DNA of 49,036 nucleotides from Hyphomicrobiales bacterium (GTDB lineage Bacteria > Pseudomonadota > Alphaproteobacteria > Rhizobiales > Rhizobiaceae). Below are positions 8,137 through 16,621 of the stretch, piece after piece. A program made the translations under genes and the position numbers. The stretch spans positions 1 to 49,036 of the forward strand of contig UBJO01000027.1 of the NCBI GenBank assembly GCA_900465665.1. The letters run 5' to 3'. Each line of letters begins with the position of its first letter. Position 1 is the first letter of the stretch. The notes under the pieces are model-generated. The model ran no database searches. It was given only the letters and a program-made list of their open reading frames with translations, and had not been told where the DNA came from.

Positions 8137-8742
8137 CTACCATCGGGGCAAGAATCTCAGCGCTTCCTGAGCATCCGGTTGCGTCTCGTCTTGGCTTGAA
8201 ATGTTGCATTGAGGATCGCGCGGCGAGATGAGTTTGGCAGGCTTTTCATCCTTCGCAGTCTTCGCTACCCGTGGAATGGTCCATATTCCACGATTGGGAT
8301 TGAATACTCCCGGCAGCGGACGATGTTTGTTGATCTGCTCGAAGTCACCGCTGTTCATCGTGGCAATTGGCATGTCGTAGACGATCGACACCGCTGCAAT
8401 GAATAAATCTTGTCCTGGCTTTTTGTCTTCCTCAGGTTGCCAAAGCCTCTCGAGCGGCCGGCAGCAGTATAGCCTCGCGAGAACCCTTGCGACCTCCGGC
8501 GTGGAAGGCGGGTAGTAGAACTGCGTCTTTAGCAAGCCGTCGATCCACTCGGTCAGCTTTCTTGCTCGGACAGGATCTACACGTCGCAAGTCTGCTATCC
8601 CGGTCTCGACCTCCAAAATTGCCGGAAAAGGTATCGCCAGACGGGTCTGGCTTTCCAGCCATCGCTTAACCGCGGGCAGGGGATATGTCTTGCTGGTATT
8701 GCTGATCACATTCGTGTCCAGCAAGAAAATATCGTCAGTCAT
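8137..8742 (-). CDS. PIN-domain (VapC-like) ribonuclease, extended
   Basis: This PIN-domain protein opens with FLLDTNVISN, carrying the first catalytic Asp. A glutamate follows in ILEVETGIADL, and then the late acidic residues of GQDLFIAAVS and NSGDFEQI. These match VapC-type toxins, which cut RNA using Mg or Mn. The fold is complete by about residue 150. A further 50 residues, lysine-rich then glutamine-rich, end with FLPRW and are not part of standard VapC (about 130-140 aa). The start at ATG 8742 gives the usual VapC beginning; a GTG at 8775 would add 11 residues. No antitoxin gene precedes it; the Phd-like gene is convergent downstream. Confidence 0.8.
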   Translation of the reverse strand: MTDDIFLLDTNVISNTSKTYPLPAVKRWLESQTRLAIPFPAILEVETGIADLRRVDPVRARKLTEWIDGLLKTQFYYPPSTPEVARVLARLYCCRPLERLWQPEEDKKPGQDLFIAAVSIVYDMPIATMNSGDFEQINKHRPLPGVFNPNRGIWTIPRVAKTAKDEKPAKLISPRDPQCNISSQDETQPDAQEALRFLPRW

Positions 8743-8804
8743 GCCTCCGGTCCGCGTCCCAACACCATAAGCCACGGTCGCGCGCGATGATTAACAATAG
8801 GTAA

Positions 8805-8824
8805 AGGAAACGTGCACGTTTCCT
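8805..8824. promoter_or_regulatory. 20-bp perfect palindrome, likely operator
   Basis: AGGAAACGTGCACGTTTCCT is a perfect 20-bp palindrome. It sits 63 bases before the PIN gene start and 17 bases before the -35 box of the plus-strand promoter at 8841, the position expected of a shared operator between divergent genes. Which protein binds it is unknown. Confidence 0.65.
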
Positions 8825-8840
8825 AATTTAGAAAAATCCG

Positions 8841-8869
8841 TTGACATTCATTTCAATGTTCTCTATATG
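8841..8869 (+). promoter_or_regulatory. Strong sigma-70-type promoter
   Basis: TTGACA (8841-8846) and TATATG (8864-8869) are separated by exactly 17 bases. The -35 box is perfect. It points at the TnsA-like gene, whose start is about 100 bases downstream, leaving a leader with an 11-bp inverted repeat. Confidence 0.7.
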
Positions 8870-8901
8870 TTCTGTCCATGAGCCAGATAGCCGTGAACCG
8901 A

Positions 8902-8959
8902 ATTATACGAATTATTTGAACGCAGCCGCGCGGGCGGAATGGTGTCTCATTCGTATAAT
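8902..8959. repeat. 11-bp inverted repeat in leader
   Basis: attatacgaat (8902-8912) and its exact reverse complement attcgtataat (8949-8959) flank 36 G+C-rich bases in the leader of the TnsA-like gene. It could be a two-site operator or an RNA stem in the leader. A part copy (gaatta) follows the left arm directly. Confidence 0.55.
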
Positions 8960-8972
8960 GTAGAGGTCACGC

Positions 8973-9587
8973 ATGTCATCTCAGGATCACGCTCAGCAAA
9001 ATCGGCGCTCCGCTGCCGGAAACAGCAAGAACACAATCTTCCGCCCACAGGTAAAAGGTCCACCTCGCCCGGCCTTCCGTTCGGACGCTGCGCGCGACAT
9101 GGCTTGCATCCTGGATTTGAACCCAAGTGTCATGGTTTGGACGTGTGGCGCTCCCGTATTGAAAATTGGTCGCGCCCGATACGTGCCAGACTTCCAGATG
9201 GAAGATACTGACGGCGGCCAATGGCTGCTGGACGTCTATGACCGGCGCAACCCTCCAAATGAGAGTACTCTACAGGCTGCGGCATCCGCGCTCTCGTTTA
9301 GATACCGGATGGTGGGACGCACTGAAATCTACGACGGCTTCAGGCTGAGGAACGCGAGTGACTTGCTACGATACGCCGGGCACGCCGTTCCACTCGGTGA
9401 CCGGGTTCGCTTGCTGTCGCTTCTGGGAGAACATGGCCCGCTGTCCCTTTCAGACTGCCTACGTGCAGTCCGGGAAACCCAGCCCGTTGCCGCAGTGGCA
9501 TCCCTAATCCTGCAAGGCTACCTAGAGGTCGAACTCGACGACGAGCTCATCGGGCCGGAGACGATGGTGAGACGAATTAGCGGCTGA
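8973..9587 (+). CDS. TnsA-like nuclease-fold protein, lysine missing
   Basis: The 204-residue protein resembles the TnsA N-terminal endonuclease fold (PD-(D/E)XK). A helix FRSDAARDMACILDLNPSV (about 36-53) is followed by RARYVPDFQM with D73, then WLLDVYDRR at 84-92. In active TnsA enzymes the last strand carries a Lys in an E/D-x-K triplet; here the place reads DVY, so catalysis is doubtful. The C-terminal third (about 140-200) looks like a winged helix (PLSLSDCLRAV, VAAVASLILQGYLEVEL). It starts the gene group that continues with the AAA+/M41 gene and the phosphoesterase, all on the same strand. A DNA-binding or regulatory role is plausible. Confidence 0.55.
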   Translation: MSSQDHAQQNRRSAAGNSKNTIFRPQVKGPPRPAFRSDAARDMACILDLNPSVMVWTCGAPVLKIGRARYVPDFQMEDTDGGQWLLDVYDRRNPPNESTLQAAASALSFRYRMVGRTEIYDGFRLRNASDLLRYAGHAVPLGDRVRLLSLLGEHGPLSLSDCLRAVRETQPVAAVASLILQGYLEVELDDELIGPETMVRRISG

Positions 9588-9622
9588 GCCTACTGCCGTC
9601 ACTCCAATCAACGAGGCTCACC

Positions 9623-11541
9623 ATGAACTACTCCGATTCATACTGGAACAAGAAGGCAAGGCCACCGGCTGACTTCGTCACATTTGTCGCGGAAATGGCT
9701 TTCTGCCGGACGATCCGGCCCTTCCTCAAAACTACACACTATGTGCTCGCCCTCCGTCTACCCGATGATGGCGACATCTACGTGTATGAGTTGGCAGCCC
9801 GCAGGCTTCTGGATCCCGAGTGCGAGACGGACGACAATGGGGCTCCTGTCGTATTGGTGACCAACGTCAAGTCCATCAAAGCGCATACTTGGGACCTCGC
9901 GCGCAAATTCAATGAATTGCGACGCGTCGTAATTTTCTACACAGACGATATGGAAATCGCGAGCGATTTGGCCCTTCTGATCGATCACCGGATCGACATG
10001 GAGCTGCCGGATATCAGCCACTTCAAGGCTACGGCAAAACTACTGGGCAGAGCAATGTCGCATAACGATGCCGTGTTCCTGGCCGCCTCTCGTCTGTCCG
10101 ATATCCGGCTGGCTCTGCGGCCGCACCGATCTATCGCAAATCTAGTTCAGCGCCTGAAGGCGGTCATCCCGGACGCTGCCCAGCCTAGCGGGGTGTCAGC
10201 CAACCCATCGTCTCCGAGACTCGAGGACCTCGTCGGCTTCGGAGAGGCGAAAACCTGGGGCCTCCAGGTTGCCGTTGACATCAACGCCTGGATGGCAGGG
10301 GAACTCGAATGGGCTGACATCGACAAAGGCATCGTTCTTGTCGGACCGCCCGGAACCGGGAAAACGACCTTCCCCAAGGCGCTCGCGAACACGTGCGGCA
10401 TTCCTTTGATCGCAACGCCGCTGCAGTATGGCAGTCGAAGGGGCATCTTGGCGACATGCTCAAGGACATGCGCGCGACGTTCAAAGAAGCCGCTGATGCC
10501 AGGCCATCAATCCTGTCGATAGACGAACTTGACAGCGTCGGTGACCGACAGGCCTACAAAGCCAGCGAATACCACGATTACAAGCGGCAAGTGATCAACG
10601 CTCTGCTGGAATGCTTGGACCCGTCGGAAGGACGAGAAGGCGTCATAGTGGTTGGTGCGACCAACGACGTCAGCGCGATTGACTCCGCGCTACTGCGGCC
10701 TGGTAGGTTTGAACTTGTCGTTCAGATCGAGCGACCAGATGCCGAAGAGCGCCAAGCGATACTGCGGCGCTATCTCCCAGAACTGGCAATCAACGACTTT
10801 GAGCCATTCGTAGTCCAGTCGGACGATTGGTCGGGTGCGGATATCGAGAAGCTAGCTAGAGATGCCAGGCGCGTCGCTCGGCGTTCGGGGCGGAAGACGG
10901 TGACGGACGACGATCTGCTCATGGCGATGCCGCCGCTGTTTGCCTATAGCGAGGAGGAAGGATTCCGTCTGGCCGTCCACGAGATCGGGCATGCAGTTGT
11001 AGGAGCGATCTTGCGTCCCGGACAGCTGGTGAACGTCAAGATCAATCGGTGGCGGCCGTCCAAAGTCGGTTGGAACCAGATCGGTACGACGCATTTCAAC
11101 GAAAAGCCGCCGCTCATGACTTCCGCAGCTTACCTGACGGATACGATTGCCATCCTTTTGAGTGGAATGGCTGCGGAACGCATTTTCTTTGGCGAACACT
11201 CGATGGCGTCGGGGGGCAGCGTGACGTCCGACCTTAACCGGGCAACCGATCTTGCGACGACCATGGAGCGATGCTTTGCGTTTGGTGACAGCCTCATCAC
11301 TGACAGCGGTATCGGTCCGCGGCCGATGGAGAACTTGAGACAAGGTGACCCGGCGCTCCGTGAAGCCGTTCGTCAGCGCCTTGATGCGCAGCACAGCAGG
11401 GTGATGCAAATCCTTACATCAAAGCGGACAGAAGTGCAAATCTTGTCCGAAAGACTTGCGAAGTCCTTCGAGCTTACTGCCGAGGATGTCCTCCGAACAT
11501 TACGCGATGGCGCAGACGCGCGGATGGGAGCCGATCGATGA
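9623..11541 (+). pseudogene. AAA+ ATPase with FtsH-type M41 protease domain, frameshifted
   Basis: Two overlapping frames join into one protein of about 639 residues. The N-terminal 210 residues are unrecognised and have no membrane segment, unlike FtsH. Then comes an AAA+ module: Walker A GPPGTGKTT near residue 240, Walker B SILSIDELDS, and SRH with LLRPGRFE. The M41 peptidase follows, with zinc motif HEIGHA (about 10978) and a later SDLNRAT segment that should give the third ligand. The frame breaks at about 10424: after IPLIATP the downstream sequence AVWQSKGHLGDM is in the next frame, which fits loss of one base. I see no slippery sequence, so this is a mutation or a base-calling error. 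The gene stop overlaps the next start as ATGA. Confidence 0.8.
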
Positions 11542-12305
11542 AAATCTGGGTGTTTTCCGACGTTCACATCGAGTTTGGCAAACCTTTCACCGTTGCACCG
11601 CCAAGCGACATCGATGCCATCGTATGCGCAGGCGACGTGCTCGATAAGGGCGTGGTCCCCAGTATCGAATGGCTTTCCGCGTTCGCGGGCCCGGAGATCC
11701 CGGTTATTTTCGTTGCCGGGAACCACGAGTTTTACCGTAGTTTCCTCGTGGGCAGCATCGCCGATGCCAATGGAGTGCGTGACCGCTATCCCAATATCCA
11801 CTTCCTCGACGACCGTAATGTCGTTATCGACGACGTGCTTTTCACCGGCGCGACCCTTTGGACTGACTTTCGATTGTTCGGTCGCAATCCGGAGGTCGCC
11901 ATGTGGGCGGCCGAGAAGGGCATGAACGACTACAAGCGGATAAACCTTTCCAAGAAGCCGTTCAAGAAGTTCAAGCCCATCCATTCTTTCCGAAGGCATG
12001 ACGCTTCAATCAAGTTCTTGTCAGAAAGCCTCGCGCGCACTGACGTCCGAAAGAAAGTCGTTGTCACGCATCATGCACCGTCGGCCCGATCCATTTCGCG
12101 ATACTTTCGGGATGATCCGTTGGCACCGTGCTATGCTTCTGATCTCGATGCCTTTGTCAGGGACGCCGAGCCAGACCTCTGGATCCATGGGCATGTGCAT
12201 CAGCGTTTCGACTATACGCTCGGCTTCACGAGGATCGTCTGTAATCCACGTGGTTATCCAGGAGAGGCAACGGGGTTCGATCCGGATTTGGTTGTTGAAA
12301 TCTGA
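11538..12305 (+). CDS. Calcineurin-like metallophosphoesterase
   Basis: This 255-residue protein has the full metallophosphoesterase motif series: FSDVHIEF (D8, H10), AGDVLDKG, AGNHEFY, VVTHHAPS and HGHVHQ. These bind two metal ions and hydrolyse phosphodiesters or phosphomonoesters. Its ATG overlaps the stop of the AAA+/M41 gene (ATGA), so the two are translationally coupled and probably act together. The insert between GNHEF and THH contains basic LSKKPFKKFKP. No signal peptide is seen, so it is cytoplasmic. The substrate (nucleic acid, nucleotide or protein phosphate) cannot be told from sequence. Confidence 0.85.
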   Translation: MKIWVFSDVHIEFGKPFTVAPPSDIDAIVCAGDVLDKGVVPSIEWLSAFAGPEIPVIFVAGNHEFYRSFLVGSIADANGVRDRYPNIHFLDDRNVVIDDVLFTGATLWTDFRLFGRNPEVAMWAAEKGMNDYKRINLSKKPFKKFKPIHSFRRHDASIKFLSESLARTDVRKKVVVTHHAPSARSISRYFRDDPLAPCYASDLDAFVRDAEPDLWIHGHVHQRFDYTLGFTRIVCNPRGYPGEATGFDPDLVVEI

Positions 12306-12356
12306 CTGGGGCGCGGGTGCGTTCTTTAACTGAACGGCCCGCAGATGGAGGTACCT

Positions 12357-12923
12357 GTGACTGTCGATTCGTTGGCATGGCTGCCTGAAGAGCAGCAGGC
12401 GCTCGCGCGTACTGTCGTCGATAGCGGGAGGTACTCAAGCGTGGAGGATGTCTTGCACGCGGGATTAGAGCTCCTGCATGAGAGGATCGACGCGGAGAGT
12501 GCAGCAATGGAAACGCTGCGAGCCACGATTGAGAGCCGGTTGGAGGGGCCGACGATTTCCGCTGAAGAGATGGAAAGGCGGGTTACGGCGATCGTTGGAC
12601 GGAAGCGGCAGCTGGCATCATCCGCAGCACAGGGTGATCCGAACAGATGTCCAATTCATCCGGGAGCGCTGCTCCGCGACGACGTGCTTCCCGCGATTGG
12701 AAAGCCGACGGCGGAGATCGCTAACTTGCTGGGCATCTCCCAGCAGCACCTTGATGAAATCCTAAGGGAGGAGAGTCCGGTTAGCGCTGCTGTAGCTGTC
12801 CGGTTCGGCAAGATGTTCGGCAACGGTCCGTTGATGTGGATTGGGATGAAAGGGGCATATGATGTGTGGCATGCCGTTCGTGACACTGATGTCTCGGGCA
12901 TTCCGACCCTACATGGCGCTTAG
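12357..12923 (+). CDS. ParD-HigA fused antitoxin
   Basis: This 188-residue protein joins two antitoxin types. Residues 1-80 match the ParD/CC2985 ribbon-helix-helix family: LPEEQQALARTVVDSGRYSS, then VEDVLHAGLELLHER. Residues about 100-185 match the HigA/VapI antidote family: HPGALLRDDVLPAIGKPTAE, a helix-turn-helix LLGISQQHLDEIL, and AVRFGKMFGNGPLMWIGMK. The start is GTG 12357 because GGAGG lies 5 bases before it; an ATG at 12345 overlaps that site. Neither a ParE nor a HigB toxin gene is adjacent, so it seems an orphan or a stand-alone regulator. It follows the phosphoesterase gene by 51 bases and could be cotranscribed. Confidence 0.75.
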   Translation: MTVDSLAWLPEEQQALARTVVDSGRYSSVEDVLHAGLELLHERIDAESAAMETLRATIESRLEGPTISAEEMERRVTAIVGRKRQLASSAAQGDPNRCPIHPGALLRDDVLPAIGKPTAEIANLLGISQQHLDEILREESPVSAAVAVRFGKMFGNGPLMWIGMKGAYDVWHAVRDTDVSGIPTLHGA

Positions 12924-13080
12924 CATACCTTAACGGGCGCGCTGGCTGGGTGGCGGTCATATAATTGCCTGGCTCGCGCGCTGCCTCGCAACATATCCAT
13001 GTTCACAATACTTGCGAGAGTGGCAATGTGCGACGAACGTTGTCATCAGCGATACATCTGCGAGGCAGCCGAATGTGCGA

Positions 13081-14076
13081 TCAGCGGCGCGATACAAAGA
13101 AACCAATCGGCCAGTCAATTGTGATCGATGGCGGTTTTCGGCGAAATTCAATGATTTCAATCCCAAGCGATCCTATCAGATCGCTATTTGACGAGCGTAT
13201 TCCTTCGGGCAGAACCATTATCTTTCTGCATGCGCGAACTAGAAGCTTCTCGTAGACAAACAATTGGCCAACCGCCATCAAGATGCTCGAAGCATCGTTG
13301 CCCGTTTTGATCTCGAACAGCATCGGTTCGCGATCGTCCACCGTATAAAGGTCAGGTCCGAGCAATCCGATTTTCTCGTTCGTATGCGGTATACTGTGAC
13401 GTTTCAATTCTGCCTTGAGAGCCTGCCAAATGTCATGGTGAAGCCGGTGCGCTTCGACGGAATCGCGTGGGGGGATAGTGTAGGTTCCAGAGGGCTCCTC
13501 GAATTCCATGGCACTTCGCTGAAGTGAAGCGACTTCGCCACCCTCAAATGCCCCCACTCTTAGATACCGGCAAAGATCGACAAACTTTCGTGTCGAAGCG
13601 ACCGTTTGCCAGGTGCTGCCTATTGGTGCCACCGGGAAACATGTCTCAGAGGAGTTGTTGTCGTATCGTACGACTGTAGGGGCTATGCTGAAAGACGACG
13701 CGACCTCAACGTAATCCTTCAATTCGACTTTCTTCCCGGCAACGTTCATCCGGCCGCGGTGCATAATCCACATCACGCCGGCGGAATCCTTGGCGATCAC
13801 ACCTTGGTTGTTGCCGGGAGGGCTCCCGGTGCGAGGCGGATTGACCTGCACGATCTCGTTCTCGATCGCTTCCCTGGTGAGCTCGACACCTAATCCGTTC
13901 CAGTATCCGTCTTTCTCTGGCTCCGGCCGCGACCGGATCCAAACGCCTGCGTCCTCAGACCAAATGACGGATCTTCCCAGTTGAAGTGTTTTCCCGTGGG
14001 TTCTGAATGCGTCTATCCAATTTTCAACTGCATCGGCAACCGCCGCCGAAGTCTCAACTGCTGTCATTTCCTGCAT
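13081..14076 (-). CDS. PD-(D/E)XK nuclease-like protein with QxxxY motif
   Basis: The C-terminal third of this 331-residue protein has a PD-(D/E)XK core: PDLYTVDD (D242), LFEIKTG (E255, K257), then GQLFVYEKLL with Q271 and Y275. The Q-xxx-Y pattern is typical of RecB/Cas4-like nucleases. The N-terminal 200 residues are unrecognised and presumably recognise the substrate or a partner. It is the last of three same-strand genes (14795-15529, 14120-14782, then this one after 43 bases). GGAAC precedes the ATG by a few bases. A DNA-cleaving defence role is inferred from fold and context. Confidence 0.65.
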   Translation of the reverse strand: MQEMTAVETSAAVADAVENWIDAFRTHGKTLQLGRSVIWSEDAGVWIRSRPEPEKDGYWNGLGVELTREAIENEIVQVNPPRTGSPPGNNQGVIAKDSAGVMWIMHRGRMNVAGKKVELKDYVEVASSFSIAPTVVRYDNNSSETCFPVAPIGSTWQTVASTRKFVDLCRYLRVGAFEGGEVASLQRSAMEFEEPSGTYTIPPRDSVEAHRLHHDIWQALKAELKRHSIPHTNEKIGLLGPDLYTVDDREPMLFEIKTGNDASSILMAVGQLFVYEKLLVRACRKIMVLPEGIRSSNSDLIGSLGIEIIEFRRKPPSITIDWPIGFFVSRR

Positions 14077-14119
14077 GCTTGTTCCGTTCGCTGGTCGAAA
14101 GTCTCAAGGTTGGTATGCT

Positions 14120-14782
14120 TTAGGGAGCGACGAATTCTATTTTCAGCTTCTGTGACATAAGCCGTTTAGCGCGGTCGCAGAATGCTTTTACGGCTTCCTT
14201 CGACGCCATGTCTTCCAATGCTACATCAAGCTGGCAGATGGACAGTGGTCCGCTTTCGACGCTGATCAAGCCCTGTTCATCGGCTGCCTCTGTATCTTCC
14301 GGCCAAGGCGCGTTCCCCCAAACCTGGTGAAACCAATTGTGTCCTTCGGGGACTTCTTCGACGCATTTGAATATTATTATCGAAAGCCAGCTTTTGGCCT
14401 CTTCGGCGGGTTTGAAGCCTGAAGCTTCTGGCTCGAGCGATCCGCTACCTAGCTCAAATTCTGTGTCTGTGACGATCCGGACTTCGAGCAACCAATCTCC
14501 GACACCCGGATGAGAGCGGCCGCCAACTTGAGGCACAAACAGTATTGACGGCTGATACAGGGGTAGAAAATTCCATCCCCAGAAGGTTCGAGGATCGACA
14601 CGAGCCGGTGGAGTAGGAGCGACGCCATTGGTCGTCTTCCAGTTATAGAACTGTGTCTCAGGAAATTGCTGGCCGATAAGCGTGAGCATATCGAGGCATC
14701 GCCTCTGATAATCCGCGAGCAACCGGTATGCGTGGCGGACGTCAATCAGCGCCGCGGAGAGGGATCGATTGTCGACCGACAT
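14120..14782 (-). CDS. Hypothetical protein between two nuclease-like genes
   Basis: I do not recognise this 220-residue protein. It starts with a helical segment (about 8-40), then a tryptophan-rich middle (FWGWNFLPLY, NWFHQVWGNAPW) and a helical, basic end. There is no signal peptide or membrane segment. It starts 12 bases after the stop of the upstream PD-(D/E)XK gene, with AAGGGA before its ATG, so the two are almost certainly cotranscribed. Its conserved job is probably bound to the two nuclease-like neighbours. Confidence 0.65.
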   Translation of the reverse strand: MSVDNRSLSAALIDVRHAYRLLADYQRRCLDMLTLIGQQFPETQFYNWKTTNGVAPTPPARVDPRTFWGWNFLPLYQPSILFVPQVGGRSHPGVGDWLLEVRIVTDTEFELGSGSLEPEASGFKPAEEAKSWLSIIIFKCVEEVPEGHNWFHQVWGNAPWPEDTEAADEQGLISVESGPLSICQLDVALEDMASKEAVKAFCDRAKRLMSQKLKIEFVAP

Positions 14783-14794
14783 AGAAATTCCCTT

Positions 14795-15529
14795 TTAGCC
14801 AAAGTTTCTGAGAGTGGCATTTGCAGCCGCACTCCAGGTTCCGGAACGTGGACGAAGGTCGCCAAGAAGCCTCAAGTGCTGATAGTCAGCGAGACCGAGC
14901 GCGGTGACCATATCATCGATGATCCTCGCCGTTGACCGGCTCATGGGCTTGTCACGCTCCGCTTCCAGTGCATCAAGGAGGCGATCCCATCCTGCCGCGG
15001 CGACTTTGATGTCGTGCCCTTGAGCGGCGAGCTCAGCGGCAATTCCTTCGACAGTAACGCCTACGTTCTTTCCAAGGCCCCCAATGGCGCATAGAAATAC
15101 CGCATGTTCATCGTCGTCGTTTGCCTTTTTGTATGCGACCCATTCCCGCGCCCATTGTCGCGCTTCCTGCATAGGGTGCTTTCCGAGCTTGGCTTCGACA
15201 ATGAGACGGACAGAAGTTGGCGGATCGCCAAGCTTAAAATCAAGGAATACATCGGGCTCAACCTCCCGATCAGCCTCGAGGGCGTCCGTCCAGCGGGGCC
15301 AGAAGATGATATCCTCGAGCTCGGCGACTGCAAGATCGGGCAAAGGAGGTCCGAACGTTCGGCGCATAATGCGCCAAAGAACTCCGTCCTCGAGATAGGC
15401 GAGACGGCCGAACACGGCGGCTGTGAGAAGGTCCTCGGAAATTTGGAAAGCACGCCGCCAACTGACGCTTTCCTCTCCAACTCCAACCGGAAGCCGCCCG
15501 GCTTTGCTGCTGACGATCGCCTGTAACAT
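14795..15529 (-). CDS. PD-(D/E)XK nuclease-like protein
   Basis: This 244-residue protein starts at ATG 15529, where AAGGAG lies 5 bases upstream; a longer frame to 15607 lacks a site. It begins the three-gene operon. A core PD-(D/E)XK motif is visible: EPDVFLDF (D93) and RLIVEAKLG (E112, K114), followed by a helix QEARQWAREW. An acidic helix ISEDLLTAAVFGRLAYL near residue 30 may supply the extra catalytic Glu. The arrangement fits a restriction-endonuclease-like enzyme. No methyltransferase is adjacent, so self-protection, if needed, works some other way. Confidence 0.65.
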   Translation of the reverse strand: MLQAIVSSKAGRLPVGVGEESVSWRRAFQISEDLLTAAVFGRLAYLEDGVLWRIMRRTFGPPLPDLAVAELEDIIFWPRWTDALEADREVEPDVFLDFKLGDPPTSVRLIVEAKLGKHPMQEARQWAREWVAYKKANDDDEHAVFLCAIGGLGKNVGVTVEGIAAELAAQGHDIKVAAAGWDRLLDALEAERDKPMSRSTARIIDDMVTALGLADYQHLRLLGDLRPRSGTWSAAANATLRNFG

Positions 15530-15826
15530 CGAATCTCCTTGAAGGAGTAGAGTGGGGGGATCACCACAAATAAGCAAGCGCTGGTTGCGACAATATAAGG
15601 TGCACATCAGTTGAATCTGCTGACGAAAGTTGACCTAGAAGCGCGCCGACTTCCCTTTCCTCAGGCAAGGACAGCACTCCAAAAGGTAGCGTTGGGAGGA
15701 GGGCTTATACCCGAGAAGAGGCGCTTAAAGATAATCCGCACTACCAGACTGAAATCCTACTAGGACGGGCCAAAAGAAAGAGGTGTAGTTACCTCCCGCT
15801 AATCTCTGAACGGTAAATCAGGCCTC

Positions 15827-16621
15827 GTGGCAGATCGAACATGCAGAAACTGGGTTGGAACGGTGAATTACAGGATATTTTCTCAGGGAATCTCGATTGT
15901 CGTACCCGTAAACGCCGATGGGCTAAGATGGTGGAAACTACGCTTTGGTGGGCATCAAGTGTCACCCGCAGATATCTGCCGACAATTAGTCGCTGGGATT
16001 GAGTTTCAAACTAAGTTTCAGCTCACAGGTTTTGCGAACCAGCCACGACTTGCGCGCTTCGAGGTTGACGGTTTCGACGCCGAAGGCGAGGTGTACCGAA
16101 TGGAGCGCGAACTGAATTTTGACAATGGTGGGAGCTTACATCAATGTTTTTTGGATATCCGCCCATCTATGAGAGATAACGGACGAGGGGCGACGTTCGC
16201 GCGAAACTGCTATATTCTCGCCCATCGTAACAGTCTATCTCGTTTGACCATCAAAGCAGTTGCCGGAGGAAGCTATTACTGGGCGCGCGCAGGGTTTCTG
16301 CCTTTCGAGGATAGCTGGAGGCGTTGTAAGCCCGATATTCGCAAACGGCTTGAGGAAATCACGTCAATCTCAGCTTTGGTAAGGCAAGAAGCCGAGGTTC
16401 CTTTGGAGTCGAACGAACCAGAGGCGATCTGGGAGTTGGCATCGTTGCGCACGCCTGTACCCTCGAAATTCGATGCCGCGAGACGCGTTAGCCTGGGCAG
16501 ATCTTTGCTAGGGGAAAGCGGAGCAGGCTGGGAAGGGTCCATTAGCTTCCTTGATCATGAGCTATATAACGAGCAGCATGATCGAGCTAGACACTACATG
16601 CGAATGGAGGCGTCAGATTGA
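15827..16621 (+). CDS. Hypothetical protein with GNAT-like segment
   Basis: The 264-residue product starts at GTG 15827 with only a weak upstream CAGG. The middle (about 100-165) looks like the acetyltransferase-type motif pattern seen in some phage-associated proteins: GRGATFARNCYILAHRN, then a strand LTIKAVAGGSYYWARAGF in which a glycine pair and aromatic-A-R-x-GF recall GNAT strand ends. The rest is unrecognised. Its last 28 bases overlap the convergent gene at 16594. Function is unknown; the fold guess is weak. Confidence 0.5.
   Translation: MADRTCRNWVGTVNYRIFSQGISIVVPVNADGLRWWKLRFGGHQVSPADICRQLVAGIEFQTKFQLTGFANQPRLARFEVDGFDAEGEVYRMERELNFDNGGSLHQCFLDIRPSMRDNGRGATFARNCYILAHRNSLSRLTIKAVAGGSYYWARAGFLPFEDSWRRCKPDIRKRLEEITSISALVRQEAEVPLESNEPEAIWELASLRTPVPSKFDAARRVSLGRSLLGESGAGWEGSISFLDHELYNEQHDRARHYMRMEASD

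Noticed and set aside
8973..9587. Tn7-like transposon
   Set aside because: Only a TnsA-like fold is present, without TnsB, TnsC, TniQ or visible end repeats, and its catalytic Lys is missing.
10415..10435. Programmed frameshift in the AAA+/M41 gene
   Set aside because: No slippery heptamer or following stem was seen; a simple one-base loss explains the break better.
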